Below are positions 7,965 through 14,894 of a stretch of DNA of 64,000 bases, piece by piece. Origin of the DNA: CAZCEC01 sp964497615 (GTDB lineage Bacteria; Chloroflexota; Anaerolineae; Anaerolineales; UBA6663); assembly GCA_964497615.1 (NCBI GenBank), contig CAZCEC010000014.1:1-64000 (forward strand). Reading direction: 5' to 3'. The position numbers and the translations under genes are program-made. Numbering within the stretch: the stretch's first letter is position 1; each line of letters starts with the position of its first letter. The notes under the pieces were generated by a model, which saw only the letters and a list, made by a program, of their open reading frames with translations, searched no databases and had not been told where the DNA came from.

Positions 7965-8000
7965 ATGCGCCGTTCACCAGATTGCACACAGGAGGCCAGA

Positions 8001-10856
8001 ATGGCCACGAAGAAAAAGGCGGGACGAAAGACGAAGGACGAAGGACGAAAGAGGTCGGCCGCCAAGAAGGCGACCAAGTCTGCTGTGAAGACAGCTGCCG
8101 CGCGGAAGCCGGCGGCGAAGAAGGCGGCGGCCAAGCGGCCTGTTGGCAAGGCCGCCGCGAAGAGGGCTGCGCCGCGCCAGCGCACGGCGGCGGCCAAACG
8201 CGCCGCGCCGGCTCGCGTCAACGGGCGCAAGACTATGGCGAAGAAGGCCCCGGCTCGCAACGCCAGCCCGCGCAAGTCTACGGCGAAGACCGCGCGGCAG
8301 CACAGCGGCAACGGCGCGCACAACGCGCCAGCCGCTGCCCCGTCCGCGGTCGCGCCGGCTCGCCCGCCGCGCGTGGAGCGCTACGACCCCAAGACCATCG
8401 AGCCGAAGTGGCAGGCGCGCTGGGAGGCCGACAAGCTGTATCGGGCGGTGGTGGACCATGACCGCCCGAAGTACTACTTCCTGACGATGCTGCCGTACCC
8501 CAGCGGCGACCTGCACATCGGCCACTGGTACGCCATGACGCCGTCGGATGCGCGCGCCCGCTGGCTGCGCATGCGCGGCTACAACGTCACCTTCCCCATC
8601 GGCTTCGATGCCTTTGGCCTGCCGGCTGAGAACGCCGCCATCCAGCGCGGCATTCACCCGGCCGAATGGACCTACGCCAACATCGCCAACATGCGTAAAC
8701 AACTGCGCTCGATGGGGGCAAGCTGGGACTGGGACCGCGAGGCCGTCTCGGCCGACCCGGAGTACTATCGCTGGACGCAGTGGTTCTTCAATCAACTGGT
8801 CAAGGCCGGGCTGGCCTACAAGAAGATGGCGGCGGTGGACTGGTGCCCGAAGGACAATACCACCCTGGCGCGCGAGCAGGTGGTGGGCGACAACCGCGTG
8901 TGCGAGCGCTGCGGCACGCCGGTCATCAAGAAGAACCTGGAGCAGTGGTTCTTCCGCATCACCAACTACGCCGATGAATTGCTGAACTTCGAGGGGATTG
9001 ACTGGCCGGAGCCGGTGCGGCTGCTGCAAACCAACTGGATTGGCCGCAGCGAAGGCGCGAACGTCACCTTCCTGTCGGAGCAGGAAGACCCCATCGAGGT
9101 CTTTACCACCCGGCCGGACACGCTGTGGGGGGCGACGTTCATGGTGCTGGCGCCGGAGCACCCGCTGGTGGCCAAGCTGACGACGGCCGACCGCCGCGCG
9201 GAGGTGGAGGCCTACGTGGCCGAGGCCACCCGGCAGACCGACATCCAGCGCGAGTCCACCGAAAAGGAAAAGAGCGGCGTCTTCACCGGGGCGTATGCCG
9301 TCAACCCCGTCAACGGAGAGCGCGTGCCGATCTGGACCGCCGACTACGTGCTGATGACCTATGGCACGGGCGCGATCATGGGTGTGCCCGCGCACGACCA
9401 GCGCGACTTCGAGTTTGCCCGCAAGTTCGGCATCGAGGTGCGCGTGGTGGTGCAGCCGCCGGACCAGGCGGGCGTAAGCGGCGACCAACTGACGGAAGCC
9501 TGGCCGCACGACGGGGTGATGGTCAACTCCGGCCCGATCAACGGCATCCCAGCCGGCAAGGGCGAGGGCCAAAGCGTCAAGGCCGCGATCCAGTGGCTGG
9601 AGGCGCATGGCGCGGGCAAGGGGGCCATCACCTATCGCATCCGCGACTGGCTGATCTCGCGGCAGCGCTACTGGGGCGCGCCCATCCCCATCATCTACTG
9701 CCCGGAGCACGGCCAGGTGCCGGTGCCCGACGAGCAACTGCCGGTGACCCTGCCGATGGACGTGGAATGGAAGCCGACCGGCGAAAGCCCGCTGAAGCTG
9801 CACCCCACCTGGAGCCAGACGACGTGCCCCATCTGCGGGCAGGCGGCCACGCGCGACACCGACACGATGGACACCTTCATGTGCTCGTCGTGGTACCACC
9901 TGCGCTATCTGAGCCCCAAGTACGACCAGGGCCCATTCGACCCGCAGGAGTACGCCTACTGGATGCCAGTGGACACCTACACCGGCGGCATCGAGCACGC
10001 CACGATGCACCTGATGTACACGCGCTTCTTCCACAAGGCGCTGCGCGACATGCGCATCGCCGAGGGCGGCGAGCCAATGCTGCAACTGCGCAACCAAGGC
10101 CAGATCCTGGGGCCGGACGGCCAGCGCATGAGCAAGAGCCGCGGCAACGTCATCGACCCGGACGCGCAGGTGCGGGCCTATGGCGCGGACACGGTGCGGG
10201 CGTATTTGCTGTTTGGCTACGAGTGGTCGGAAGGCGGGCCGTGGAGCACGGAAAACATCCAGGGCGTGGTGCGGTGGCTGGGGCGGGTGTGGGTGATTGC
10301 ACAGCCGGCGGCGGACGAAGGACGAAAGACGAAGGACGAAGGGGCGGCAGACGGAACACGCACCGCGCAACAGGCCGCCGCGCTGCGGCGGGTGGTGCAC
10401 CAGACCATCCGCAAGGTCAGCCACGACATGGAGCACTTCGAGTTCAACACCATCATCTCGGCGCTGATGGAGCTGACCAACGAATTGTATAAGCAGCGCG
10501 AGGCGCTGGAGGGCACGCCGGTGTGGAATGAGGCCATCACCACGCTGCTGAAGCTGATGGCGCCGGTGACGCCGCACATCACCGAGGAGCTGTGGGAGCG
10601 GCGCGGCCAGCCCTACTCGATCCACCAGCAGGCGTGGCCGGCGTACGACGCGACCGCGGCGGCGGAGGCGATGCTGACCATCGTGGTGCAGGTGAACGGC
10701 AAGGTGCGCGACCGGGTGCAGGTGCCGGCCAGCGCGGACGAGGCGGAAGTGAAGGCCGCGGCATTGGCGACGGAAGGGGCAGTGCGCTACCTGGAAGGGC
10801 GGCCGCCGAAGCAGGTGATGTACGTGGCGGGGAGGCTGGTGAGTATTGTGGTGTAG
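8001..10856 (+). CDS. leuS: Leucyl-tRNA synthetase with histone H1-like N-terminal extension
   Basis: I choose the ATG at 8001 with GGAGG at 7991; the open frame extends further upstream without signals. The product has 951 residues against ~820-870 for most bacterial LeuRS. The core starts near residue 126 and shows the HIGH motif (GDLHIGHWYAM), the CP1 editing domain (TTRPDTLWGATFMVLAPEH), the KMSKS motif (RMSKSRGNV) and the C-terminal anticodon-binding and tail domains. Residues 1-~122 are Lys/Ala/Arg rich (KKAAAKRP-type repeats), like histone H1 C-terminal tails. A second oddity is a DEGRKTKDEG insertion near residue 772, encoded by a copy of the same heptad repeat that encodes residues 8-17. 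Expression is controlled by the leucine T-box. Confidence 0.95.
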   Translation: MATKKKAGRKTKDEGRKRSAAKKATKSAVKTAAARKPAAKKAAAKRPVGKAAAKRAAPRQRTAAAKRAAPARVNGRKTMAKKAPARNASPRKSTAKTARQHSGNGAHNAPAAAPSAVAPARPPRVERYDPKTIEPKWQARWEADKLYRAVVDHDRPKYYFLTMLPYPSGDLHIGHWYAMTPSDARARWLRMRGYNVTFPIGFDAFGLPAENAAIQRGIHPAEWTYANIANMRKQLRSMGASWDWDREAVSADPEYYRWTQWFFNQLVKAGLAYKKMAAVDWCPKDNTTLAREQVVGDNRVCERCGTPVIKKNLEQWFFRITNYADELLNFEGIDWPEPVRLLQTNWIGRSEGANVTFLSEQEDPIEVFTTRPDTLWGATFMVLAPEHPLVAKLTTADRRAEVEAYVAEATRQTDIQRESTEKEKSGVFTGAYAVNPVNGERVPIWTADYVLMTYGTGAIMGVPAHDQRDFEFARKFGIEVRVVVQPPDQAGVSGDQLTEAWPHDGVMVNSGPINGIPAGKGEGQSVKAAIQWLEAHGAGKGAITYRIRDWLISRQRYWGAPIPIIYCPEHGQVPVPDEQLPVTLPMDVEWKPTGESPLKLHPTWSQTTCPICGQAATRDTDTMDTFMCSSWYHLRYLSPKYDQGPFDPQEYAYWMPVDTYTGGIEHATMHLMYTRFFHKALRDMRIAEGGEPMLQLRNQGQILGPDGQRMSKSRGNVIDPDAQVRAYGADTVRAYLLFGYEWSEGGPWSTENIQGVVRWLGRVWVIAQPAADEGRKTKDEGAADGTRTAQQAAALRRVVHQTIRKVSHDMEHFEFNTIISALMELTNELYKQREALEGTPVWNEAITTLLKLMAPVTPHITEELWERRGQPYSIHQQAWPAYDATAAAEAMLTIVVQVNGKVRDRVQVPASADEAEVKAAALATEGAVRYLEGRPPKQVMYVAGRLVSIVV
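8022..8052 (+). repeat. GACGAAR heptad repeat inside leuS (copy 1)
   Basis: Four consecutive 7-base units of the form GACGAAG/GACGAAA. They encode GRKTKDEGRK at residues 8-17 of LeuRS. The same units recur at 10313-10343 and in the palindrome at 32301-32375. Confidence 0.7.
10313..10343 (+). repeat. GACGAAR heptad repeat inside leuS (copy 2)
   Basis: Four 7-base units encoding DEGRKTKDEG, in the same reading frame as copy 1, placed between the catalytic core and the anticodon-binding domain of LeuRS, where an insertion is likely tolerated. Confidence 0.7.
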
Positions 10857-10868
10857 GGGGCTGCAACT

Positions 10869-10905
10869 CTCCCTCACCCCCGCCCCTCTCCCGCTGGGAG
10901 AGGGG
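10869..10905. repeat. Interspersed palindromic repeat (CTCCCTCACC...CTCTCCC-GGGAGAGG family)
   Basis: A C-rich lead followed by a CCCCTCTCCC/GGGAGAGGGG hairpin with a 3-4 base loop. A second, inverted copy lies at 63369-63404. As transcribed after leuS it could fold, but it has no U tract. Confidence 0.7.
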
Positions 10906-10915
10906 AGTCGCAAGG

Positions 10916-10941
10916 CCGGGGCGCTCGGAAGGGCGCCCCGG
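10916..10941 (+). terminator. Hairpin after leuS
   Basis: CCGGGGCGC (10916-10924) pairs perfectly with GCGCCCCGG (10933-10941) around an 8-base loop. There is no good U tract, so it may be a bidirectional terminator or a 3'-end stabiliser between leuS and the opposite-strand ORF. Confidence 0.45.
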
Positions 10942-10946
10942 TTGCG

Positions 10947-11063
10947 TTAATCGAACGGCCAGTCCCAGTGATAGCGTTGGGGTTCGTAGGATTCAAGGAC
11001 GGCGCGGTTGGCTTCGAGCAGGGTCAAGGCGCGGGCGGCGGGCGACATTCCACCGATATTCAT
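10947..11063 (-). CDS. Possible 38-aa protein or gene remnant
   Basis: An open frame from an ATG at 11063 to the TAA at 10947 encodes a short peptide ending in an aromatic-rich tail (YEPQRYHWDWPFD). No ribosome-binding site is clear, and the frame continues upstream for another 43 codons across the divergent small gene. The tail looks protein-like and may be the end of a decayed gene. No family is recognised. Confidence 0.3.
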   Translation of the reverse strand: MNIGGMSPAARALTLLEANRAVLESYEPQRYHWDWPFD

Positions 11064-11077
11064 GCTATGCTTGGCGC

Positions 11078-11290
11078 GTGAATATCGAAGATGAATCAAT
11101 GACCGACCCCACGGCGTCTTCAGCCAAGAACTCAAAATGGGAGGCAGATCATAGCCTGCAAGAGTTGATCGCTTGGCTCTCATCCGGGCCACCCTCCGCA
11201 GAGCTTACCGACGAAGAAATCAATGGTGAGGTCAGGGCAGTGCGTGCCGAGATGCGCCGAAAGCGATTGGAAGGCGGCTCGGCGGAGTGA
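11078..11290 (+). CDS. Small charged protein (possible antitoxin-like), hypothetical
   Basis: The likely start is the GTG at 11078, six bases after TATGCT (11066-11071), a spacing that suggests a leaderless transcript. An alternative ATG in the same frame is at 11099. The 70-residue (or 63-residue) product is acidic in the middle (AELTDEEINGEV) and basic near the end (RAEMRRKRLEGG), helical, without Cys. Its size and charge resemble type II antitoxins, but no toxin gene follows: the next gene, 13 bases on, is a zinc-ribbon protein. Function unknown. Confidence 0.5.
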   Translation: MNIEDESMTDPTASSAKNSKWEADHSLQELIAWLSSGPPSAELTDEEINGEVRAVRAEMRRKRLEGGSAE

Positions 11291-11303
11291 GGCTGCACCT
11301 GGC

Positions 11304-11807
11304 ATGCGCTTCCAATCCTCGAACGAGACGCTGCTCGACTTCGGCCACGAGTTCCTGGTCGTGTGTCCGCGGTGTAAAGGGCGGGCGGTGGTGCGCGACC
11401 GGGGTGCAAGCGAGGACGCGGCGCGGCGGATTGCGCTGACGTGCCCGCATTGCGGGCTGGCGCAGTTTTGGGAGCAGGCCGGGCCGGGGATGCTGATGGC
11501 GGCGGACACGTCGAAGTATCCGCCGGGGGTGGTGGCGATGGGCGGGCCGGTGGACTGGTACTTTCACCTGCCGCTGTGGCTGCAAACGCCGTGCTGCGGC
11601 GAGACGTTGTGGGCCTACAACGCTGACCACTTGGCGTTCATTGAAGACTTTGTGGGAGCGGGTCTGCGCGAGCACCGCCGCGGCGCGCATGGCTGGCGCA
11701 ACCAGGCGCTGGCCCAGCGGCTGCCAAAGTGGATGACGAGGGCGGGGAACCGCGATGAAGTGCTGCGGGGGGTGGGGCGGCTGCGGGAACGGCTGGTCGC
11801 GGAGTAA
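11304..11807 (+). CDS. Zinc-ribbon protein of unknown function
   Basis: 167 residues. Four Cys form a zinc ribbon (C21-P-R-C24 and C47-P-H-C50), and a further CC pair lies in LQTPCCGETLWAYNADH. The C-terminal half is helical and basic (LPKWMTRAGNRDEVLRGVGRLRERL). I recall similar uncharacterised proteins with the same WYFHLPLWLQTPCCG stretch in other phyla, but no function is known to me. There is no strong ribosome-binding site before the ATG at 11304; it closely follows the preceding small ORF, so translational coupling is possible. Confidence 0.7.
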   Translation: MRFQSSNETLLDFGHEFLVVCPRCKGRAVVRDRGASEDAARRIALTCPHCGLAQFWEQAGPGMLMAADTSKYPPGVVAMGGPVDWYFHLPLWLQTPCCGETLWAYNADHLAFIEDFVGAGLREHRRGAHGWRNQALAQRLPKWMTRAGNRDEVLRGVGRLRERLVAE

Positions 11808-11808
11808 C

Positions 11809-11841
11809 CACGAACGCACGAAGAACACGAAGCGGCACGAA
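11809..11841. repeat. CACGAA direct repeat cluster (left of SDR gene)
   Basis: CACGAA occurs at 11809, 11817, 11826 and 11836. A similar four-copy cluster lies at 12755-12790 on the other side of the SDR gene. Confidence 0.6.
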
Positions 11842-11909
11842 GCAGAAAAAAGGAACGGCGAAGGCAATGAGGGCGCGGGGGGTGCGGGGGCATGAGGGTG
11901 GAACAGCGT

Positions 11910-11932
11910 GAGACGGCCCGCCGGGCCGTCTC
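11910..11932. repeat. Interspersed palindrome GAGACGGCCCG-C-CGGGCCGTCTC
   Basis: A perfect 11-base inverted repeat around one base, flanked by TAC. It shares its GAGACGG/CCGTCTC arms with the palindrome at 57997-58019, whose inner bases differ in a compensating way. Confidence 0.75.
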
Positions 11933-11952
11933 TACGGGATGGGGCAGGGCGG

Positions 11953-12753
11953 ATGCGAATAGCGGGGACGACGGCGGTGGTGACGGGCGCGTCGCGCGGA
12001 ATTGGGGCGGCGGCGGCGCGGGCGCTGGCGGCGCGCGGGGCCAGGGTGCTGCTGCTGGCGCGGGATGCCGCGCGGTTGGAGGCGGTGAGCGGCGAGATCG
12101 CGGCTGCGGGCGGGCAGGCCGAGGCGCACCCGGCGGACCTATCGGAGGCGGGGGACGTGGACCGGGTCTTCGATGCGCTGGAGGCGCGGGGGGTGCGGCC
12201 GGAGATCGTGGTGAACAGCGCGGGGGCGGGGCGGTGGCTGTACACTGAGGAGACCGCGCCGGCCGAGGTCGTGGCGATGATGGGGGCGCCGTACTTCGCG
12301 GCGTTCTTCGTCACGCGGCGCTGCCTGCCGGGGATGCTGAGGGCGGGGCGCGGGCACATCGTCAACATCAACTCGCCGGTGGTGCGGGGCGGGTGGCCGA
12401 GCGCGGCGGGTTACGCGGCGGCGCGCTATGCGCTGTATGGCTGGACCCAGGCGCTGCGGCTTGATTTGAACGGCACGGGGGTAGGTGTCACGTCTGTCGT
12501 TGCCAGCCAGACATCGAGCGACTACTGGGCGAACAATCCGGGCACGTGGGAGCGCCGGCCGCGTGTGGCGGACGTGCTGCGGGTGGTGTCGCCGGAGGAA
12601 GTGGCGCGCGCGGTGGTGGATGGCATCGAAGGCAACCGGCGCGAGGTGGTGCTGCCATTCCTGCTGCGGGTGTTCTTCGCGGCCAACGGCATGGCGCCGC
12701 GGCTAGTGGAGTGGCTGGTGACGCGAACGGGGCGCCGGCGGGAAAAACCTTAG
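11953..12753 (+). CDS. Short-chain dehydrogenase/reductase with Arg in place of the catalytic Lys
   Basis: 266 residues, normal for classical SDRs. The NAD(P)-binding TGASRGIG motif is at residues 11-18, the structural NSAG at 88-91 and Ser141 in VNINSP. The catalytic motif is Y154-AAA-R158 rather than YxxxK. Since the Lys normally lowers the Tyr pKa and holds the ribose, activity may be altered. The C-terminal RVFFAANGMAPRLVEWLVTRTG resembles membrane-associated SDRs of the DltE/short-chain fatty alcohol type. The start at 11953 is the first ATG that fits the domain. CACGAA clusters flank the gene. Confidence 0.85.
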   Translation: MRIAGTTAVVTGASRGIGAAAARALAARGARVLLLARDAARLEAVSGEIAAAGGQAEAHPADLSEAGDVDRVFDALEARGVRPEIVVNSAGAGRWLYTEETAPAEVVAMMGAPYFAAFFVTRRCLPGMLRAGRGHIVNINSPVVRGGWPSAAGYAAARYALYGWTQALRLDLNGTGVGVTSVVASQTSSDYWANNPGTWERRPRVADVLRVVSPEEVARAVVDGIEGNRREVVLPFLLRVFFAANGMAPRLVEWLVTRTGRRREKP

Positions 12754-12754
12754 T

Positions 12755-12790
12755 CACGAATTCCACGAAAAGTGCACGAATTAGCACGAA
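12755..12790. repeat. CACGAA direct repeat cluster (right of SDR gene)
   Basis: CACGAA at 12755, 12764, 12775 and 12785, directly after the SDR stop. It partners the cluster at 11809-11841. Confidence 0.6.
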
Positions 12791-12812
12791 GGATCGATTT
12801 GGGAGGCCGGGC

Positions 12813-14411
12813 ATGTTTGATGTCGTGATTCGGAATGGGGTGATCTACGATGGGACGGGCGAGGCCCCCATCGAGGGCGGGGTCGCAATCCAGGGCGATA
12901 CGCTGGCGCGGGTGGGCGAGGTGAGGGACGTGCGCGGGGTGCTGGAGATTGACGCTCAGGGGCAGGCCATCGCGCCAGGGTTTATCAACATGCTTAGTTG
13001 GGCCACCGAGTCGCTGATCGCGGACGGGCGGTCGCAGAGCGACATCCGCCAGGGGGTGACCCTGGAGGTGATGGGCGAGGGGTGGTCGGCGGGGCCGTTA
13101 AACGATGAGATGAAGGCCGATCTCGCAGCGCGGCAGGGCGACATCAAGTACCCCGTCACCTGGACGACCTTGCGCGAGTTTCTCGATCAACTGGCGGCGC
13201 GCGGGGTGTCGTGCAATATCGCCTCCTTCCTGGGGGCAACGACGGTGCGCATCCACACCGTGGGCTACGAAGACCGCGCCGCGACTCCGGACGAGTTGGC
13301 TGAGATGGTGCGGCTGACGCGGGCGGCGATGGCCGACGGCGCGGTGGGCGTGTCGTCGTCCCTCATCTATGTGCCGGCCTGCTTCGCGCCGGTGGACGAG
13401 CTGATCGCGCTGGCGAAGGTGGTGGCTGAGTTCGATGGGCTGTACATCTCGCACATCCGCAGCGAGGCCGAGCGCTTTCTCGAGTCTCTCGAGGAGCATC
13501 TGCACATCGCGCGGGAGGCGGGCTGCCGGGCCGAGGTCTATCACCTGAAGGCCTCGGGGCGCGACAACTGGCCCAAGATGGACCAGGCGATTGCCCGGAT
13601 CGAGGCGGCGCGGGCGGAGGGCCTGCCCGTCACGGCGGATATGTACACCTATCCGGCCTGCTCCACCGGGTTGGATGCCTCGATGCCGCCGTGGGTGCAG
13701 GAGGGCGGCCACCGCGCCTGGATCGAGCGGCTGCGCGACCCCGCCAACCGCGACCGGTTGCGGCGCGAGATCGCCGCCCCCGGCGACACCTGGGAAAACA
13801 CCTACTACAACGCCGGCACCGCCGAGAACGTCATCCTGGTTGGTTTCAAGAATGAGGCGCTGAAACCATTGACCGGCAAGACCCTGGCCGAGGTGGCGGC
13901 GCTGCGCGGCCAGTCGCCCGAAGACGCGATCATTGACTTGGTCATCGAGGATGACAGCCGCGTAGGCACGGTCTATCGCACCATGTCGGAGGACAACGTG
14001 CGCAAGCAAGTGGCCCTGCCATGGGTGAGCTTTGGCTCCGACTCGGGCTCGATGGCGCCGGAAGGCGTGTTCCTCAAGGCCAGCACGCACCCGCGCGCCT
14101 ATGGCACCTTTGCGCGCGTGCTGGGCAAGTATGTGCGCGACGAGGGTGTGCTGCCCCTGGAGTTGGCAATCTACAAGATGGCGGGACTGCCCGCCGACAG
14201 CCTGCGGCTGACGCGGCGCGGGCGGTTGACGCCGGGGCACTTCGCGGATGTGGTGGTGTTCGACCCGGCCACGGTACAGGATCACGCCACCTTCTCTCAG
14301 CCACAGCAATACGCCACCGGGGTGAGCCATGTGCTGGTGAACGGGGTGCCGGTGCTGCGCGATGGGGAGCATACCGGGGCCACGCCGGGGCGAGTGGTGG
14401 TGCCGGGCTAG
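12813..14411 (+). CDS. D-aminoacylase (N-acyl-D-amino-acid deacylase) family amidohydrolase
   Basis: 532 residues with GGGAGG 7 bases before the ATG at 12813. The order is amidohydrolase N-terminal beta-sandwich (residues 1-60), TIM barrel, then the returning sandwich with a GHFADVVVFDPATV stretch typical of D-aminoacylases. The usual first metal motif HxH after PGFID is replaced by PGFINMLSWA. His residues in YISHIRSE and VYHLKAS and the Asp in FGSDSGS remain, consistent with a one-metal site. The enzyme would release D-amino acids or related acyl groups. ridA follows in the same direction but from its own promoter. Confidence 0.82.
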   Translation: MFDVVIRNGVIYDGTGEAPIEGGVAIQGDTLARVGEVRDVRGVLEIDAQGQAIAPGFINMLSWATESLIADGRSQSDIRQGVTLEVMGEGWSAGPLNDEMKADLAARQGDIKYPVTWTTLREFLDQLAARGVSCNIASFLGATTVRIHTVGYEDRAATPDELAEMVRLTRAAMADGAVGVSSSLIYVPACFAPVDELIALAKVVAEFDGLYISHIRSEAERFLESLEEHLHIAREAGCRAEVYHLKASGRDNWPKMDQAIARIEAARAEGLPVTADMYTYPACSTGLDASMPPWVQEGGHRAWIERLRDPANRDRLRREIAAPGDTWENTYYNAGTAENVILVGFKNEALKPLTGKTLAEVAALRGQSPEDAIIDLVIEDDSRVGTVYRTMSEDNVRKQVALPWVSFGSDSGSMAPEGVFLKASTHPRAYGTFARVLGKYVRDEGVLPLELAIYKMAGLPADSLRLTRRGRLTPGHFADVVVFDPATVQDHATFSQPQQYATGVSHVLVNGVPVLRDGEHTGATPGRVVVPG

Positions 14412-14413
14412 TT

Positions 14414-14442
14414 TTGACCGGGGGCCGACTGTCGCTTAGAAT
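14414..14442 (+). promoter_or_regulatory. Sigma-70-type promoter for ridA
   Basis: TTGACC at 14414-14419 and TAGAAT at 14437-14442 with an ideal 17-base spacer, giving a leader of about 33 bases before the ridA ATG. Confidence 0.65.
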
Positions 14443-14482
14443 GCCCCGGTCATCGTGAGGCTGATCACTGGGAGGTAAGTGC

Positions 14483-14875
14483 ATGTCATCAATTGCCGAG
14501 GTCATCTATTCGGATCAGGCGCCCAAGCCGATTGGGCCGTACACGCAGGCGCGCCGGGTGGGGGGCATGGTCTACACCGCGGGGCAGGTGGGGATCGACC
14601 CGGCCACGGGTGAGATCGTGCCGGGCGGCGTCGAGGCCGAAACGCGCCAGGTGTTGGCCAACCTCCAGGCTGTGCTGGCCGCCGCCGGCAGCAGCCTGGA
14701 TCACATCGTCAAGACCACTGTCTTCATGGCCGACCTGGGCGAGTTTGGCCGGATGAACGCCATCTACGCCGAGTTCTTCCCAACCGTTTCGCCCGCGCGC
14801 TCCACCGTGCAGGTGGCCGCGCTGCCCAAGGGCGCGCGGGTTGAGATCGAGTGCCTCGCGACGCTGAAAGACTAG
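14483..14875 (+). CDS. ridA: RidA family enamine/imine deaminase
   Basis: 130 residues, typical of the trimeric RidA (YjgF/UK114) family, which hydrolyses reactive enamine/imine intermediates made by PLP enzymes. Family features are IGPYTQA near residue 17, the catalytic Arg in PARSTVQV (about residue 106) and the C-terminal EIECLATL with its Glu. GGAGGT lies 6 bases before the ATG. The window encodes at least two PLP enzymes (41413 and 48499), so protective imine hydrolysis is a sensible general role. Confidence 0.93.
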   Translation: MSSIAEVIYSDQAPKPIGPYTQARRVGGMVYTAGQVGIDPATGEIVPGGVEAETRQVLANLQAVLAAAGSSLDHIVKTTVFMADLGEFGRMNAIYAEFFPTVSPARSTVQVAALPKGARVEIECLATLKD

Positions 14876-14894
14876 CGCGCGCAACTGCCGCCGC

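Noticed and set aside
7974..10913. A 979-codon open frame on the minus strand opposite leuS
   Set aside because: It is a codon-bias shadow of the GC-rich leuS gene; the translation is rich in His, Arg, Leu and Val without domains, and leuS motifs on the plus strand are complete.
14483..14875. Operon of the D-aminoacylase gene with ridA as a functional pair
   Set aside because: A good promoter lies between them (14414-14442), so independent expression of ridA is more likely; RidA is a general housekeeping enzyme.
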